Made by a program: the position numbers and the translations under genes
Part shown: one piece after another, positions 10,001 through 17,343 of the stretch
Layout: each line of letters starts with the position of its first letter
How positions within the stretch are numbered: the first letter of the stretch is position 1
Assembly (NCBI GenBank): GCA_051647125.1
Contig: JBOFDP010000085.1
Coordinates: 1 to 64,000, forward strand
Origin: JBOFDP01 sp051647125
GTDB taxonomy: Bacteria; Bacteroidota; Bacteroidia; Chitinophagales; Chitinophagaceae
Length of the DNA: 64,000 bases
Direction of reading: 5' to 3'
The notes under the pieces: model-generated
The model's database searches: none
Told to the model about the DNA's origin: nothing
What the model saw: the letters and a program-made list of their open reading frames with translations, nothing else

Positions 10001-10357
10001 ATAAGAACCACCACATCACTTATTGATTTTGTATTTAGATTATTAGCCTATGAATATTTGGGTAGAGAAGATTTAGTACATCAACCTGCAAAAAAAACTC
10101 CTATCAAAAAAGTTCATTCCAAACCAGAATTATCTTCTATAAGAATATTAGCTCCCCATACACCTGTAGTAAAAACACCCTCTTTAGTATCACAAGAAAT
10201 TATGACAAAAGTATCTGATCATAATAGTGCTTTAAGCAAGCATAATAAAATCATGCAAAACGATGCTCCTTTGTGTACTACTTGTGGTCATGTAACCGTA
10301 CGTAGTGGCACTTGCTACAAATGCCTCAATTGCGGTACAAGCTTGGGATGTAGTTAA
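7076..10357 (+). CDS. nrdJ: Adenosylcobalamin-dependent (class II) ribonucleotide reductase
   Basis: The 1093-residue enzyme reduces ribonucleotides to deoxyribonucleotides with a B12-generated thiyl radical. Visible family features are [13 protein letters not shown], the loop [16 protein letters not shown], the [21 protein letters not shown] core with catalytic Cys and Glu, and the phosphate-binding [16 protein letters not shown]. The C-terminal 25 residues carry a CxxC...CxxC zinc-ribbon-like redox tail ([14 protein letters not shown]). I chose ATG 7076; an in-frame TTG four codons upstream is the alternative. No nrdAB or nrdDG is in the window, so if this is the only enzyme the cell needs cobalamin for DNA synthesis. 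Confidence 0.95.
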   Translation: [1093 protein letters not shown]

Positions 10358-10427
10358 AAATGTTTGTTTTAAAAACTGCCTTTATATTAAGTAATAAAAA
10401 AAAATTTCATTACAAAAATAAAAATTG

Positions 10428-10435
10428 TATTTTTG
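10428..10435 (+). promoter_or_regulatory. -7 box upstream of the tRNA cluster
   Basis: TATTTTTG matches TAnnTTTG and lies 33 bases before the first tRNA-Thr. It probably drives the four-tRNA string. Confidence 0.55.
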
Positions 10436-10468
10436 CGAACTGTTCTTTTGAAGTGTATGGAGCGAAAA

Positions 10469-10541
10469 GCCAGAGTAGCTCAGCTGGTAGAGCTACTGAT
10501 TTGTAATCAGTAGGTCGGGGGTTCGATTCCCTTCTCTGGCT
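10469..10541 (+). tRNA. tRNA-Thr (anticodon TGT)
   Basis: A full cloverleaf folds: acceptor GCCAGAG pairs with CTCTGGC, the anticodon stem ACTGA/TCAGT encloses loop TTTGTAA with TGT at its centre, and the T loop is TTCGATT. Discriminator T; no CCA encoded. First of four tandem tRNAs ahead of tuf. Confidence 0.97.
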
Positions 10542-10557
10542 CTATATAAATTTTTAT

Positions 10558-10640
10558 GGGTAGGTACCAGAGTGGCCAAATGGGGTGGACTGTAAATCCA
10601 CTGGCTTTCGCCTTCGGAGGTTCGAATCCTTCCCTGCCCA
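10558..10640 (+). tRNA. tRNA-Tyr (anticodon GTA)
   Basis: A class II tRNA with a long variable arm (ggctttcgcc-type stem). Acceptor GGGTAGG pairs with CCTGCCC, the anticodon stem GTGGA/TCCAC encloses CTGTAAA, anticodon GTA. Discriminator A at 10640 is followed by an encoded CCA at 10641-10643, unlike its neighbours. Confidence 0.96.
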
Positions 10641-10656
10641 CCATATAATTCTTTTT

Positions 10657-10729
10657 GCGGAAGTAGCTCAGTTGGTAGAGCGACAGCCTTCCAAGCTGTA
10701 GGTCGCGGGTTCGAGCCTCGTCTTCCGCT
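10657..10729 (+). tRNA. tRNA-Gly (anticodon TCC)
   Basis: Acceptor GCGGAAG pairs with CTTCCGC. The anticodon stem ACAGC/GCTGT encloses loop CTTCCAA with TCC. The T-arm loop is TTCGAGC with two G-T pairs in its stem. Discriminator T. Confidence 0.97.
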
Positions 10730-10793
10730 CTTTTTTTATCCTTTTTCAATTCTTATTTTTTGAATCGTTAAAGGATATCCATAAGGAAAGCAA

Positions 10794-10865
<72 letters not shown>

Positions 10866-10903
10866 CTTTTTACCAAATTAAAATAGAATTTTTAAAAAAT
10901 ATT

Positions 10904-10933
10904 TTGTTTCATAATTCTATTTTTGTAGCTTTG
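10904..10933 (+). promoter_or_regulatory. tuf promoter (TTG - 19 - TAGCTTTG)
   Basis: TTG at 10904-10906, a 19-base spacer and TAGCTTTG at 10926-10933 fit the full Bacteroidetes primary promoter. An overlapping second box, TATTTTTG, lies at 10918-10925. Transcription should begin near 10940, giving tuf an A/T-rich leader of about 50 bases. Confidence 0.7.
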
Positions 10934-10991
10934 TGGTATTAACAATAAGGAAAAAGTATTTATTAATTAAAAAATTAAAAGTAAATAGACA

Positions 10992-12176
10992 ATGTCAAAA
11001 GAAACATTTTCAAGAACCAAGCCCCATGTAAACGTAGGTACTATAGGACACGTAGATCATGGGAAAACAACACTTACGGCAGCCATTACAACTATTTTAG
11101 CTAAAAAAGGTATGGCTCAAGTAAAAAATTATGATGAAATTGATGCTGCTCCTGAAGAAAAGGAACGTGGTATTACTATTAACACTGCACACGTAGAATA
11201 TGAAACTGATAATAGACACTATGCACACGTAGATTGTCCTGGTCATGCTGACTATGTAAAAAATATGATTACGGGTGCGGCTCAAATGGATGGTGCTATT
11301 CTTGTAGTTGCTGCTACTGATGGTCCAATGCCACAAACAAAGGAACATATTCTTCTTGCTCGCCAAGTAGGGGTACCTAAAATTGTAGTATACTTAAATA
11401 AAGTAGATATAGCAGATCCTGAATTATTAGAATTAGTAGAAATAGAAGTAAGAGAACTATTAAGTTCTTATGGTTTTGATGGAGATAATACACCTATTAT
11501 TAAGGGTAGTGCTACACAAGCATTAGCGGGTGATACTGCAGGTGTAAAATCTATAGAAGATTTAATGCAAGCTGTAGATACTTGGATACCAACTCCTACG
11601 CGTGAAGTAGATAAACCTTTCTTAATGTCTGTAGAAGATGTGTTCTCTATTACGGGTCGTGGTACAGTGGCTACTGGTCGTATAGAAAGAGGTGTGATTA
11701 AAGTAGGTGAACCTGTAGATATCGTAGGTATGCAGGAAGAAAAAATGACTTCTACAGTTACAGGTGTAGAAATGTTTAGAAAACTATTAGATAGGGGAGA
11801 AGCTGGCGATAATGCTGGTTTATTATTAAGAGGTATAGAAAAAGATAATATCCGTAGAGGTATGGTTATTTGTGCTCCTAATACTATCACTCCACATACT
11901 GAATTTAAATGTGAAGTGTATATTTTAAGTAAGGAAGAAGGTGGTCGTCATACTCCATTTTTTAATAAATATCGTCCTCAATTTTATTTCCGTACTACTG
12001 ACGTAACTGGAGAAATAGAATTACCTCAAGGTACAGAAATGATTATGCCTGGAGACAATACTTCCATTACGGTAAAACTTATAGCACCTGTTGCTATGGA
12101 AAAAGGGTTGAAGTTTGCTATTCGTGAAGGTGGTCGTACGGTAGGTGCAGGGCAAGTTACAGAAGTTATTAAATAA
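10992..12176 (+). CDS. tuf: Elongation factor Tu
   Basis: This 394-residue GTPase delivers aminoacyl-tRNA to the ribosome. The G motifs are plain: GHVDHGKT, the switch I region [17 protein letters not shown] and NKVD. Domains 2 and 3 follow ([36 protein letters not shown]). Length and order are normal. It sits between a tRNA block and tRNA-Trp-secE-nusG, the standard Bacteroidetes arrangement, with its own promoter and a strong hairpin after the stop. Confidence 0.99.
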   Translation: MSKETFSRTKPHVNVGTIGHVDHGKTTLTAAITTILAKKGMAQVKNYDEIDAAPEEKERGITINTAHVEYETDNRHYAHVDCPGHADYVKNMITGAAQMDGAILVVAATDGPMPQTKEHILLARQVGVPKIVVYLNKVDIADPELLELVEIEVRELLSSYGFDGDNTPIIKGSATQALAGDTAGVKSIEDLMQAVDTWIPTPTREVDKPFLMSVEDVFSITGRGTVATGRIERGVIKVGEPVDIVGMQEEKMTSTVTGVEMFRKLLDRGEAGDNAGLLLRGIEKDNIRRGMVICAPNTITPHTEFKCEVYILSKEEGGRHTPFFNKYRPQFYFRTTDVTGEIELPQGTEMIMPGDNTSITVKLIAPVAMEKGLKFAIREGGRTVGAGQVTEVIK

Positions 12177-12213
12177 GTAGTTTACAGAATTATTTATTTA
12201 ATAATAGATAAAT

Positions 12214-12248
12214 AAAGTCATTACTTCTTTTGGTAAGTAATGACTTTT
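12214..12248 (+). terminator. Hairpin terminator after tuf
   Basis: A perfect 13-bp stem (12214-12226 with 12235-12247), loop of 8, ends in a short T run 38 bases past the tuf stop and only 5 bases before tRNA-Trp. The T run is short, so partial read-through into tRNA-Trp-secE-nusG is plausible. Confidence 0.7.
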
Positions 12249-12252
12249 GTAT

Positions 12253-12323
12253 ACGGGCATAGTTCAATGGTAGAATAGAGGTCTCCAAAACCTTCGATCT
12301 GGGTTCAAATCCTAGTGCCCGTG
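12253..12323 (+). tRNA. tRNA-Trp (anticodon CCA)
   Basis: Acceptor ACGGGCA pairs with TGCCCGT, discriminator G as usual for Trp. The anticodon stem GAGGT/ACCTT encloses CTCCAAA with CCA. T loop TTCAAAT. Sits in the conserved tuf-trnW-secE order. Confidence 0.97.
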
Positions 12324-12363
12324 CTGGAAAAATTTATTATAATTAAAATTTAATATATGATTT

Positions 12364-12582
12364 ATGAGTAAAATTGTTACTTTTTTTAAGAAAGTAGGTA
12401 ATTTTTGTAAGCTTTCTTTTATAGAAATTAGCGAACATGTAACCTGGCCTTCATGGAATCATTTACAACAGTATACTATTATTGTAATTATAGGATGCGT
12501 ATTTATCTCCTTAATAGTTTGGTTAATGGATACTTTTTCAAATCAAACTATGAAAATTATATATGATATATTTGTCAAATAA
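12364..12582 (+). CDS. secE: Preprotein translocase subunit SecE
   Basis: The 72-residue protein is the short one-helix form of SecE, which clamps the SecY channel. An amphipathic N-terminal helix leads to the family segment EHVTWPSWNHLQQYT, followed by a membrane helix of about 20 residues (IIVIIGCVFISLIVWLMD). Position between tRNA-Trp and nusG confirms the call. Confidence 0.95.
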   Translation: MSKIVTFFKKVGNFCKLSFIEISEHVTWPSWNHLQQYTIIVIIGCVFISLIVWLMDTFSNQTMKIIYDIFVK

Positions 12583-12614
12583 ATTATTGAGTATTTTTAA
12601 AATTTGAAAAATCT

Positions 12615-13187
12615 GTGGATAACAATATATTACAACAAGAAAATGTTAATACCAAGTGGTACGTGTTGAGAGTAGTTAGTGGTAAAGAAAAAAAAGCCAA
12701 AGAAGTATTGAATAAAGAGATTTCTTTTACAGAATTAAAGCAATATGTAAAACAAGTATTTTTACCTATGGAAAAAGTATACAAAGTACAAAATGGTAAA
12801 AAGGTAATGCGTGAAAGGAATTATTATCCTGGCTATATTATGGTAGAAGTAGAAGAAGGAAAACTAAGTGATGATTTGCGAGATCTTATCAAAAATACCA
12901 CTAATGTAATACATTTCTTAGGAAAGGAAAATCCTATTGCCTTACGTAAGGTAGAGGTAGCCAAAATGCTTGGTAGACTGGATGAACTTGATGATGAAGG
13001 AGGAATATCTATGAGCATACCTTTTATTATAGGAGAAAGTGTTAAAATTATAGAAGGTCCTTTTAATGATTTTACAGGTACTATAGAAGAAATCAACAAA
13101 GAGAGAAAGAAACTTAAAGTGGTTGTGAAAATATTTGGTCGTGCAACGCCTGTAGATTTGAGTTTTACCCAAGTAGAAAGGCTATAA
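12615..13187 (+). CDS. nusG: Transcription termination/antitermination factor NusG
   Basis: The 190-residue protein binds RNA polymerase and couples it to Rho or the ribosome. The NGN domain covers about residues 12-125 (WYVLRVVSGKEKKAKEVL; YYPGYIMVEVE), and the KOW domain is at the C-terminus (IEGPFNDFTGTIEEINKERKKLKV). A GTG at 12615 is the only start in frame that keeps the whole NGN domain. Unusually the next gene is a convergent radical SAM gene, not rplK. Confidence 0.95.
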   Translation: MDNNILQQENVNTKWYVLRVVSGKEKKAKEVLNKEISFTELKQYVKQVFLPMEKVYKVQNGKKVMRERNYYPGYIMVEVEEGKLSDDLRDLIKNTTNVIHFLGKENPIALRKVEVAKMLGRLDELDDEGGISMSIPFIIGESVKIIEGPFNDFTGTIEEINKERKKLKVVVKIFGRATPVDLSFTQVERL

Positions 13188-13217
13188 AGGTTTATTTATA
13201 TGTAAAACCCTTGTATC

Positions 13218-14528
13218 TCACCGCACACAATGTGCAAAATCTTTATTCCAATCTCCTTTAATACGTTCTATTGAAGGGTTGAAATATCCTAACTTTACCC
13301 AAGGGCAATCTTCTTGCAAACTCTCTAAAATATTTTTTATCCCAAATAAAGGTTCGTCTGCATCATAATCAATTTCTGATAAATACCAATCTGGATCAAT
13401 ATTAAGATTTCTACATTGTATTAAATTGATATGATATTTTTTAACCATCTCTACCAAAGCATTATATTCTTTTTCTGTATCGGTAATTCCAGGGAAAATA
13501 AAATAGTTTAAACTAATCCATAAATCATATTTTTGGGCAATGGAAATACTTTCAAGTACATTTTCAAAAGAATAATTATTAGGCTTGTAATATTTATGGT
13601 ACAAATATGATTGAGCAGAATTTAAACTAATACGAATACTATTTAATCCAGCCTTACAAAGCTTTTCTATCACATCAGGCTTAGATGCATTGGTATTTAT
13701 ATGAATACACCCTTTATTCGTATGCTTACGTATTTCTAAAATAGAAGATTCTAATACATTTCCCATCAAAAGAGGTTCTCCTTCACAACCTTGCCCAAAG
13801 CTTACTATGGGAAAAGGAGCAGTGTTCAAATGTGCTACAGTGTATTCAACAATTTCTTCCACTGTGGGTTTAAATTGTAACCGATTTTGTGTAGACACTA
13901 TATTCGTTTCCTCAGGTTGAAAACTAATACATCCTACACAATTAGCATTACAAGCGGAAGAGGTAGGAATAGGACATTCCCATCTATTCATAAAATAATT
14001 TTTAGCCGCAGGACATTCATAATCTTTGGTACATTTTTCTCCCAAATGTTTTACCAATCTATTATGAGGAAATTGTTTATATAATAAGTCTATATTACTA
14101 TGTATCAAAGCATTATCAAACCCTTTACACTCTTGACGAATATCTTGTTCTGTACAAATAGCTGCTATATAGAATTTACCTTCATACCACCCTACCGCTG
14201 TATAACAAAATAAGGGTAAATCCAGAGCATTGTTCTTCTTTGCATAAGCTGATAAAAATAATCCTGTATATGCTGGAGGAATAAAAGCCGCCACAGCCCA
14301 ACCTTTCTGACAAAATTCAATGTTCTGAGAAATATAATTCATTCCTAAAGGTATTCTTTCTGGTAATTCGTACAAACACCCACCCTCAGGCAAAGGTATC
14401 CAACTTTCTAAAGGTATGGATAAAGCATCATAACCAGATCTACCCATAGCATATAAAGATCTATCTTCAAAAATATGACCTTTCCCATCGGAATAAAGTA
14501 AAAAAGGAGAATGGGCGAGTATGCTCAT
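13218..14528 (-). CDS. Radical SAM enzyme of unknown substrate
   Basis: The 436-residue protein has a cluster motif CNANCVGC (Cx3Cx2C) near residue 195 and downstream radical SAM features: GQGCEGEPLL, INTNAS, and ISLNSAQ in the barrel strands. An N-terminal domain of about 180 residues precedes the barrel and holds extra cysteines (CTKDYECPAAKNYF) that could bind a second cluster or zinc. This layout occurs as a conserved orphan in Bacteroidetes. It faces nusG tail to tail. I do not know its reaction. Confidence 0.8.
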   Translation of the reverse strand: MSILAHSPFLLYSDGKGHIFEDRSLYAMGRSGYDALSIPLESWIPLPEGGCLYELPERIPLGMNYISQNIEFCQKGWAVAAFIPPAYTGLFLSAYAKKNNALDLPLFCYTAVGWYEGKFYIAAICTEQDIRQECKGFDNALIHSNIDLLYKQFPHNRLVKHLGEKCTKDYECPAAKNYFMNRWECPIPTSSACNANCVGCISFQPEETNIVSTQNRLQFKPTVEEIVEYTVAHLNTAPFPIVSFGQGCEGEPLLMGNVLESSILEIRKHTNKGCIHINTNASKPDVIEKLCKAGLNSIRISLNSAQSYLYHKYYKPNNYSFENVLESISIAQKYDLWISLNYFIFPGITDTEKEYNALVEMVKKYHINLIQCRNLNIDPDWYLSEIDYDADEPLFGIKNILESLQEDCPWVKLGYFNPSIERIKGDWNKDFAHCVR

Positions 14529-14581
14529 AGTTTTAGATTATCATACAAAAGAAACTATGTCTCTATATTTTTTTACTCTGT

Positions 14582-15217
14582 TTAATATTTTCTTTTACCC
14601 TTATGTTTAAGATTATTACCATGTCTTTTACTACTATTAGAAAATGAATAAGAATTAGGTATACTATTGGGTTTAAAACGAAATGATGGCATATTATTTG
14701 GATATTCCAATTGTCCTTTTGCAAGTTGTAATAATTCACTTTTAATACTATCATCATGTACTACTTCCTTATGCCAATTGAAATAGGCGATTTTCATATA
14801 ATAAGCGAGTATGTTAGTTAAATAGTTTCTTTTTTCAATATCAGTTTCTTGAAGAGTACATTCTAATAATCGCTCAAAATTTTTCCCCATATGAGAAAAT
14901 TTAGGATGTGTTTTAGGATACGGTAAAGGCTGGAGGATTTCTTTTTTTTGAAGGAAATTTTTTGGAGGTTTTGGATATGGTGCATTAGGAATATCTATAT
15001 TATCATCAGCTATCAAGAAAAGATGATCCCAAAGGATTTGCTGCACATTATCATATTGTTTTAAATCGGGATTCAGTACTTCCAAAATCTTAATAATACT
15101 TTGTGCATTGTGTAATCTATTGTCAATGGCTATAGTTTTCAAAGCATTTACCATATTGTGAATATTTCGTCCATATTCTCTAATAAGTAAGTACTCTCTT
15201 TGTGTATTATAATTCAT
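14582..15217 (-). CDS. DUF4290 family protein
   Basis: The protein begins MNYNTQREYLLIREYGRNI, the characteristic opening of DUF4290, a Bacteroidetes-restricted family of unknown role. It is helical with a Pro-rich middle (NAPYPKPPKNF) and a basic, Ser/Asn-rich tail (KRHGNNLKHKGKRK) of the kind that often contacts RNA. The ATG at 15217 is chosen because homology begins there; an in-frame TTG lies nine codons upstream. A TAnnTTTG box (reverse strand, 15242-15249) lies 25 bases before the start. The family often sits near murA. Confidence 0.8.
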   Translation of the reverse strand: MNYNTQREYLLIREYGRNIHNMVNALKTIAIDNRLHNAQSIIKILEVLNPDLKQYDNVQQILWDHLFLIADDNIDIPNAPYPKPPKNFLQKKEILQPLPYPKTHPKFSHMGKNFERLLECTLQETDIEKRNYLTNILAYYMKIAYFNWHKEVVHDDSIKSELLQLAKGQLEYPNNMPSFRFKPNSIPNSYSFSNSSKRHGNNLKHKGKRKY

Positions 15218-15241
15218 TGAATAAAATAAAGATATTTTTTG

Positions 15242-15249
15242 CAAATATA
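15242..15249 (-). promoter_or_regulatory. -7 box upstream of the DUF4290 gene
   Basis: Reverse strand TATATTTG, an exact TAnnTTTG match, 24 bases before the chosen ATG at 15217; it lies upstream of the alternative TTG by only a few bases and so favours the ATG. Confidence 0.45.
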
Positions 15250-15276
15250 GGGAAACTCTGTTTAATAAAAATATAC

Positions 15277-15284
15277 TAATTTTG
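15277..15284 (+). promoter_or_regulatory. -7 box before the decayed DUF4160 gene
   Basis: TAATTTTG, an exact match, sits just before the remnant described at 15301. It may be a relic of the original toxin-antitoxin-like promoter. Confidence 0.4.
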
Positions 15285-15300
15285 TAATCCTATAAAAGTC

Positions 15301-15538
15301 TATATTATTCCTACACTTTTTTATTGTTTGGGATTTCGTTTTTTTTTATTCCAATGATTATATGCCCATTCATATTCATGTAATTAATGGAGAACAAGAG
15401 GCAATATTTTGATGTAGAGAAAATAGAGTTAATTGAAAATTATGGATTGAAGAATAATGAATCAGATACGCATTATTAGCTATAGAAAAAAACAAAGAAA
15501 TTATTATACAAAGATGGAATGAATATTTTAAAAAATAA
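15301..15538 (+). pseudogene. Decayed DUF4160 gene
   Basis: Three frames carry successive parts of a DUF4160 protein. First comes PTLFYCLGFRFFLF (from 15310). The next frame gives NDYMPIHIHVINGEQEAIF with the family's ..PIHIHV.. core. The last gives VEKIELIENYGLKN and then ALLAIEKNKEIIIQRWNEYF, ending in TAA 15536-15538. At least three frameshifts or stops separate them. DUF4160 genes are small and usually paired with a DUF2442 gene, as here. No intact start codon was found. Confidence 0.7.
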
Positions 15539-15544
15539 AATACT

Positions 15545-15776
15545 ATGAAAATTATTTCCATAATCATAAAAGAAAGAATATTACATGTAGATACATACAG
15601 GTAATGGGCAAAAGGTTACTTGTAATTTGGATAATTATCCAAGATTAAAACAAGCTATAAATCAAGAATTAAAAAACTATACAATTTCTTCATTATGTAT
15701 TCATTCGAAAGAATGCGATGAACATTTAATGTTTAAACCTATGTTTGAAATTATGAAAAAAATTACCAATATATAA
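15545..15776 (+). pseudogene. Decayed DUF2442-like gene
   Basis: An ATG at 15545 opens a short frame (MKIISIIIKERILHVDTYR) that ends in TAA. Shifting frame gives GNGQKVTCNLDNYPRLKQA and then ECDEHLMFKPMF, stopping at 15774-15776. The order 'G..v...L..YPRL..A' followed by 'CDEHL.F..M' resembles DUF2442. One frameshift near 15600 explains the break. Its position six bases after the DUF4160 remnant supports a former pair. Confidence 0.6.
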
Positions 15777-15783
15777 AATCAAT

Positions 15784-15791
15784 TACATTTG
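15784..15791 (+). promoter_or_regulatory. -7 box immediately before the first methyltransferase
   Basis: TACATTTG ends only four bases before the ATG at 15796. If used, the transcript would start at or next to the start codon (leaderless). Confidence 0.5.
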
Positions 15792-15795
15792 CAAT

Positions 15796-16584
15796 ATGCA
15801 AATTCAGAAAATATATAATCAAAATTGTTTAGATACAATGAATAATATGCCTGACCATTTTATTGATTTTGTGATTACCTCTCCACCGTATGACGATATA
15901 AGAAATTATAATGGGTATCAATTTGAATTTGCAAAAATAGCAAATGAATTATATAGAGTCGTAAAAGATGGGGCTATCATTATTTGGATAGTGGCAGATG
16001 CTACTATTGATGGAAGCGAAACAGGAACATCCTTTAAACAAGCATTATTTTTTAAAGAAGTAGGATTTCGTCTTCACGATACAATGATATATTACAAGAA
16101 TAATCCCATGCCTCAAACTGGCAATAGATATCACCAACATTTTGAATATATGTTTGCCTTTTCAAAAGGAATACCCATAACTTTTAATCCGATTACTGAG
16201 CCTACAAAATATCTTGGACTTGCTAATATGAAAAATAGAGGTCAAAATGGTTCATTGAATTATGAAAAAGTGGAAAGAACGATAGAAAAAAAAGTAGGCA
16301 ATGTATTTTTTTATTCCGTTGGAGGAGGTATTTCCACAAAAGATAAAATAGCGTATCAACATCCTGCCATATTTCCTGAAAAATTGGTAGCAGATCAAAT
16401 TAATACTTGGACTAATGAAAATGATTTGGTATACGATCCTTTTATGGGAAGTGGAACGACAGCCAAAATAGCCCAATTGCTAAATAGAAAATGGATAGGA
16501 TCAGAAATTTCAAAAGAGTATGTTGAAATTGCAGAGGAAAGATTGAATGCCTATATGTTGCAAAATTTATTTACAAAAAAATAA
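15796..16584 (+). CDS. DNA methyltransferase of restriction system 1 (beta-class, N4/N6 type)
   Basis: The 262-residue protein matches the N-4/N-6 DNA methylase family. The catalytic TSPPYDD (motif IV) is near residue 30 and the AdoMet-binding FMGSGTTAKIA (motif I) near 220, followed by IGSEISKEYVEIAEERL. That order, catalytic motif first, is the beta arrangement. SPPY rather than DPPY favours cytosine-N4 methylation, but motif alone cannot decide. The stop is one base before the ATG of a damaged restriction gene. The recognition site is unknown. Confidence 0.9.
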   Translation: MQIQKIYNQNCLDTMNNMPDHFIDFVITSPPYDDIRNYNGYQFEFAKIANELYRVVKDGAIIIWIVADATIDGSETGTSFKQALFFKEVGFRLHDTMIYYKNNPMPQTGNRYHQHFEYMFAFSKGIPITFNPITEPTKYLGLANMKNRGQNGSLNYEKVERTIEKKVGNVFFYSVGGGISTKDKIAYQHPAIFPEKLVADQINTWTNENDLVYDPFMGSGTTAKIAQLLNRKWIGSEISKEYVEIAEERLNAYMLQNLFTKK

Positions 16585-16585
16585 T

Positions 16586-17332
16586 ATGAACTTAATAGAA
16601 AAAGGGTCGCAAACAGCAATAGATGGTTTTCGCAATGAAGATGATATTGTAAAGAAATTTAATGAATGGGAAAAAGATAAAGATGCTCAAATTTGGCTGG
16701 TATTGATGAATTATAAACTTTTTGAAATTGAAGGTGTTATAGCAGTGAAAATATCTGGTTAAAAAACTGATGTTCAGGTGCAAGTAACTGTTAAATTAAA
16801 ACAGGCAATTGATGTACAAAATCTGCAAGTGAAATTGGTGAGTAACTCTAAAGGCTTTAATCAAATAGATAAACGATGGATACATAAATATTCAGAAATG
16901 TGGAATATCCCAAATAATATTATTTCAATTTTAAAACGATATACAGGAGCACAAAAACCTAATATCAAAAATCCAAAAGATAATAGAAGAATGTTTGCCA
17001 ATCAATTTGTAGAAGAAGAACAAAGAGTAATAATAAAATGGTTAGATAGTCATCAATCTCTAATAGTTTCGGATATATTAAAAGGGCAAGGAAAATTTGC
17101 AGCAGAGTGGATGCTTGTAGCTCAGAAAATACAAAACAATGCTCGTTGGATTTTGAAATCGATGAACTTTTGCATGAATTATTTTGGTAATGGAAAAATT
17201 GAAATTACGAATAGAGGGAACTTTAAAATTGGACGAATTACTATGCAGAGAAAAGGAGGTGATGAAGGTAGAGATACGGCTAAAATGTTGCAGTTTAAAA
17301 TTAACCCAGCAGAATTATTTGCTATTAAGTAA
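16586..17332 (+). pseudogene. Type II restriction endonuclease gene with an in-frame stop
   Basis: One frame runs from ATG 16586 to TAA 17330-17332 with a single internal TAA at 16760-16762. The sequence reads through smoothly: ..IAVKISG, stop, KTDVQVQVTVKLKQA. The 'SGxKTDVQVQV' segment is the kind found at the PD-(D/E)xK active site of type II enzymes, so the stop falls at or beside the catalytic centre. The remainder (about 245 codons in all) is intact, ending GGDEGRDTAKMLQFKINP. The adjacent methyltransferase is whole. Recent inactivation is the simplest reading; a sequencing error or read-through is possible. Confidence 0.75.
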
Positions 17333-17343
17333 CCTCAAAAATT

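Noticed and set aside
10507..10749. Reverse-strand 80-codon frame across the tRNA-Thr/Tyr/Gly genes
   Set aside because: It is antisense to three tRNAs and gives the well-known spurious peptide (GREGFEPPK..) that often arises from tRNA complements.
11097..11890. Antisense frames inside tuf (89 and 140 codons)
   Set aside because: They mirror a highly conserved gene and have no independent support such as promoter or family match.
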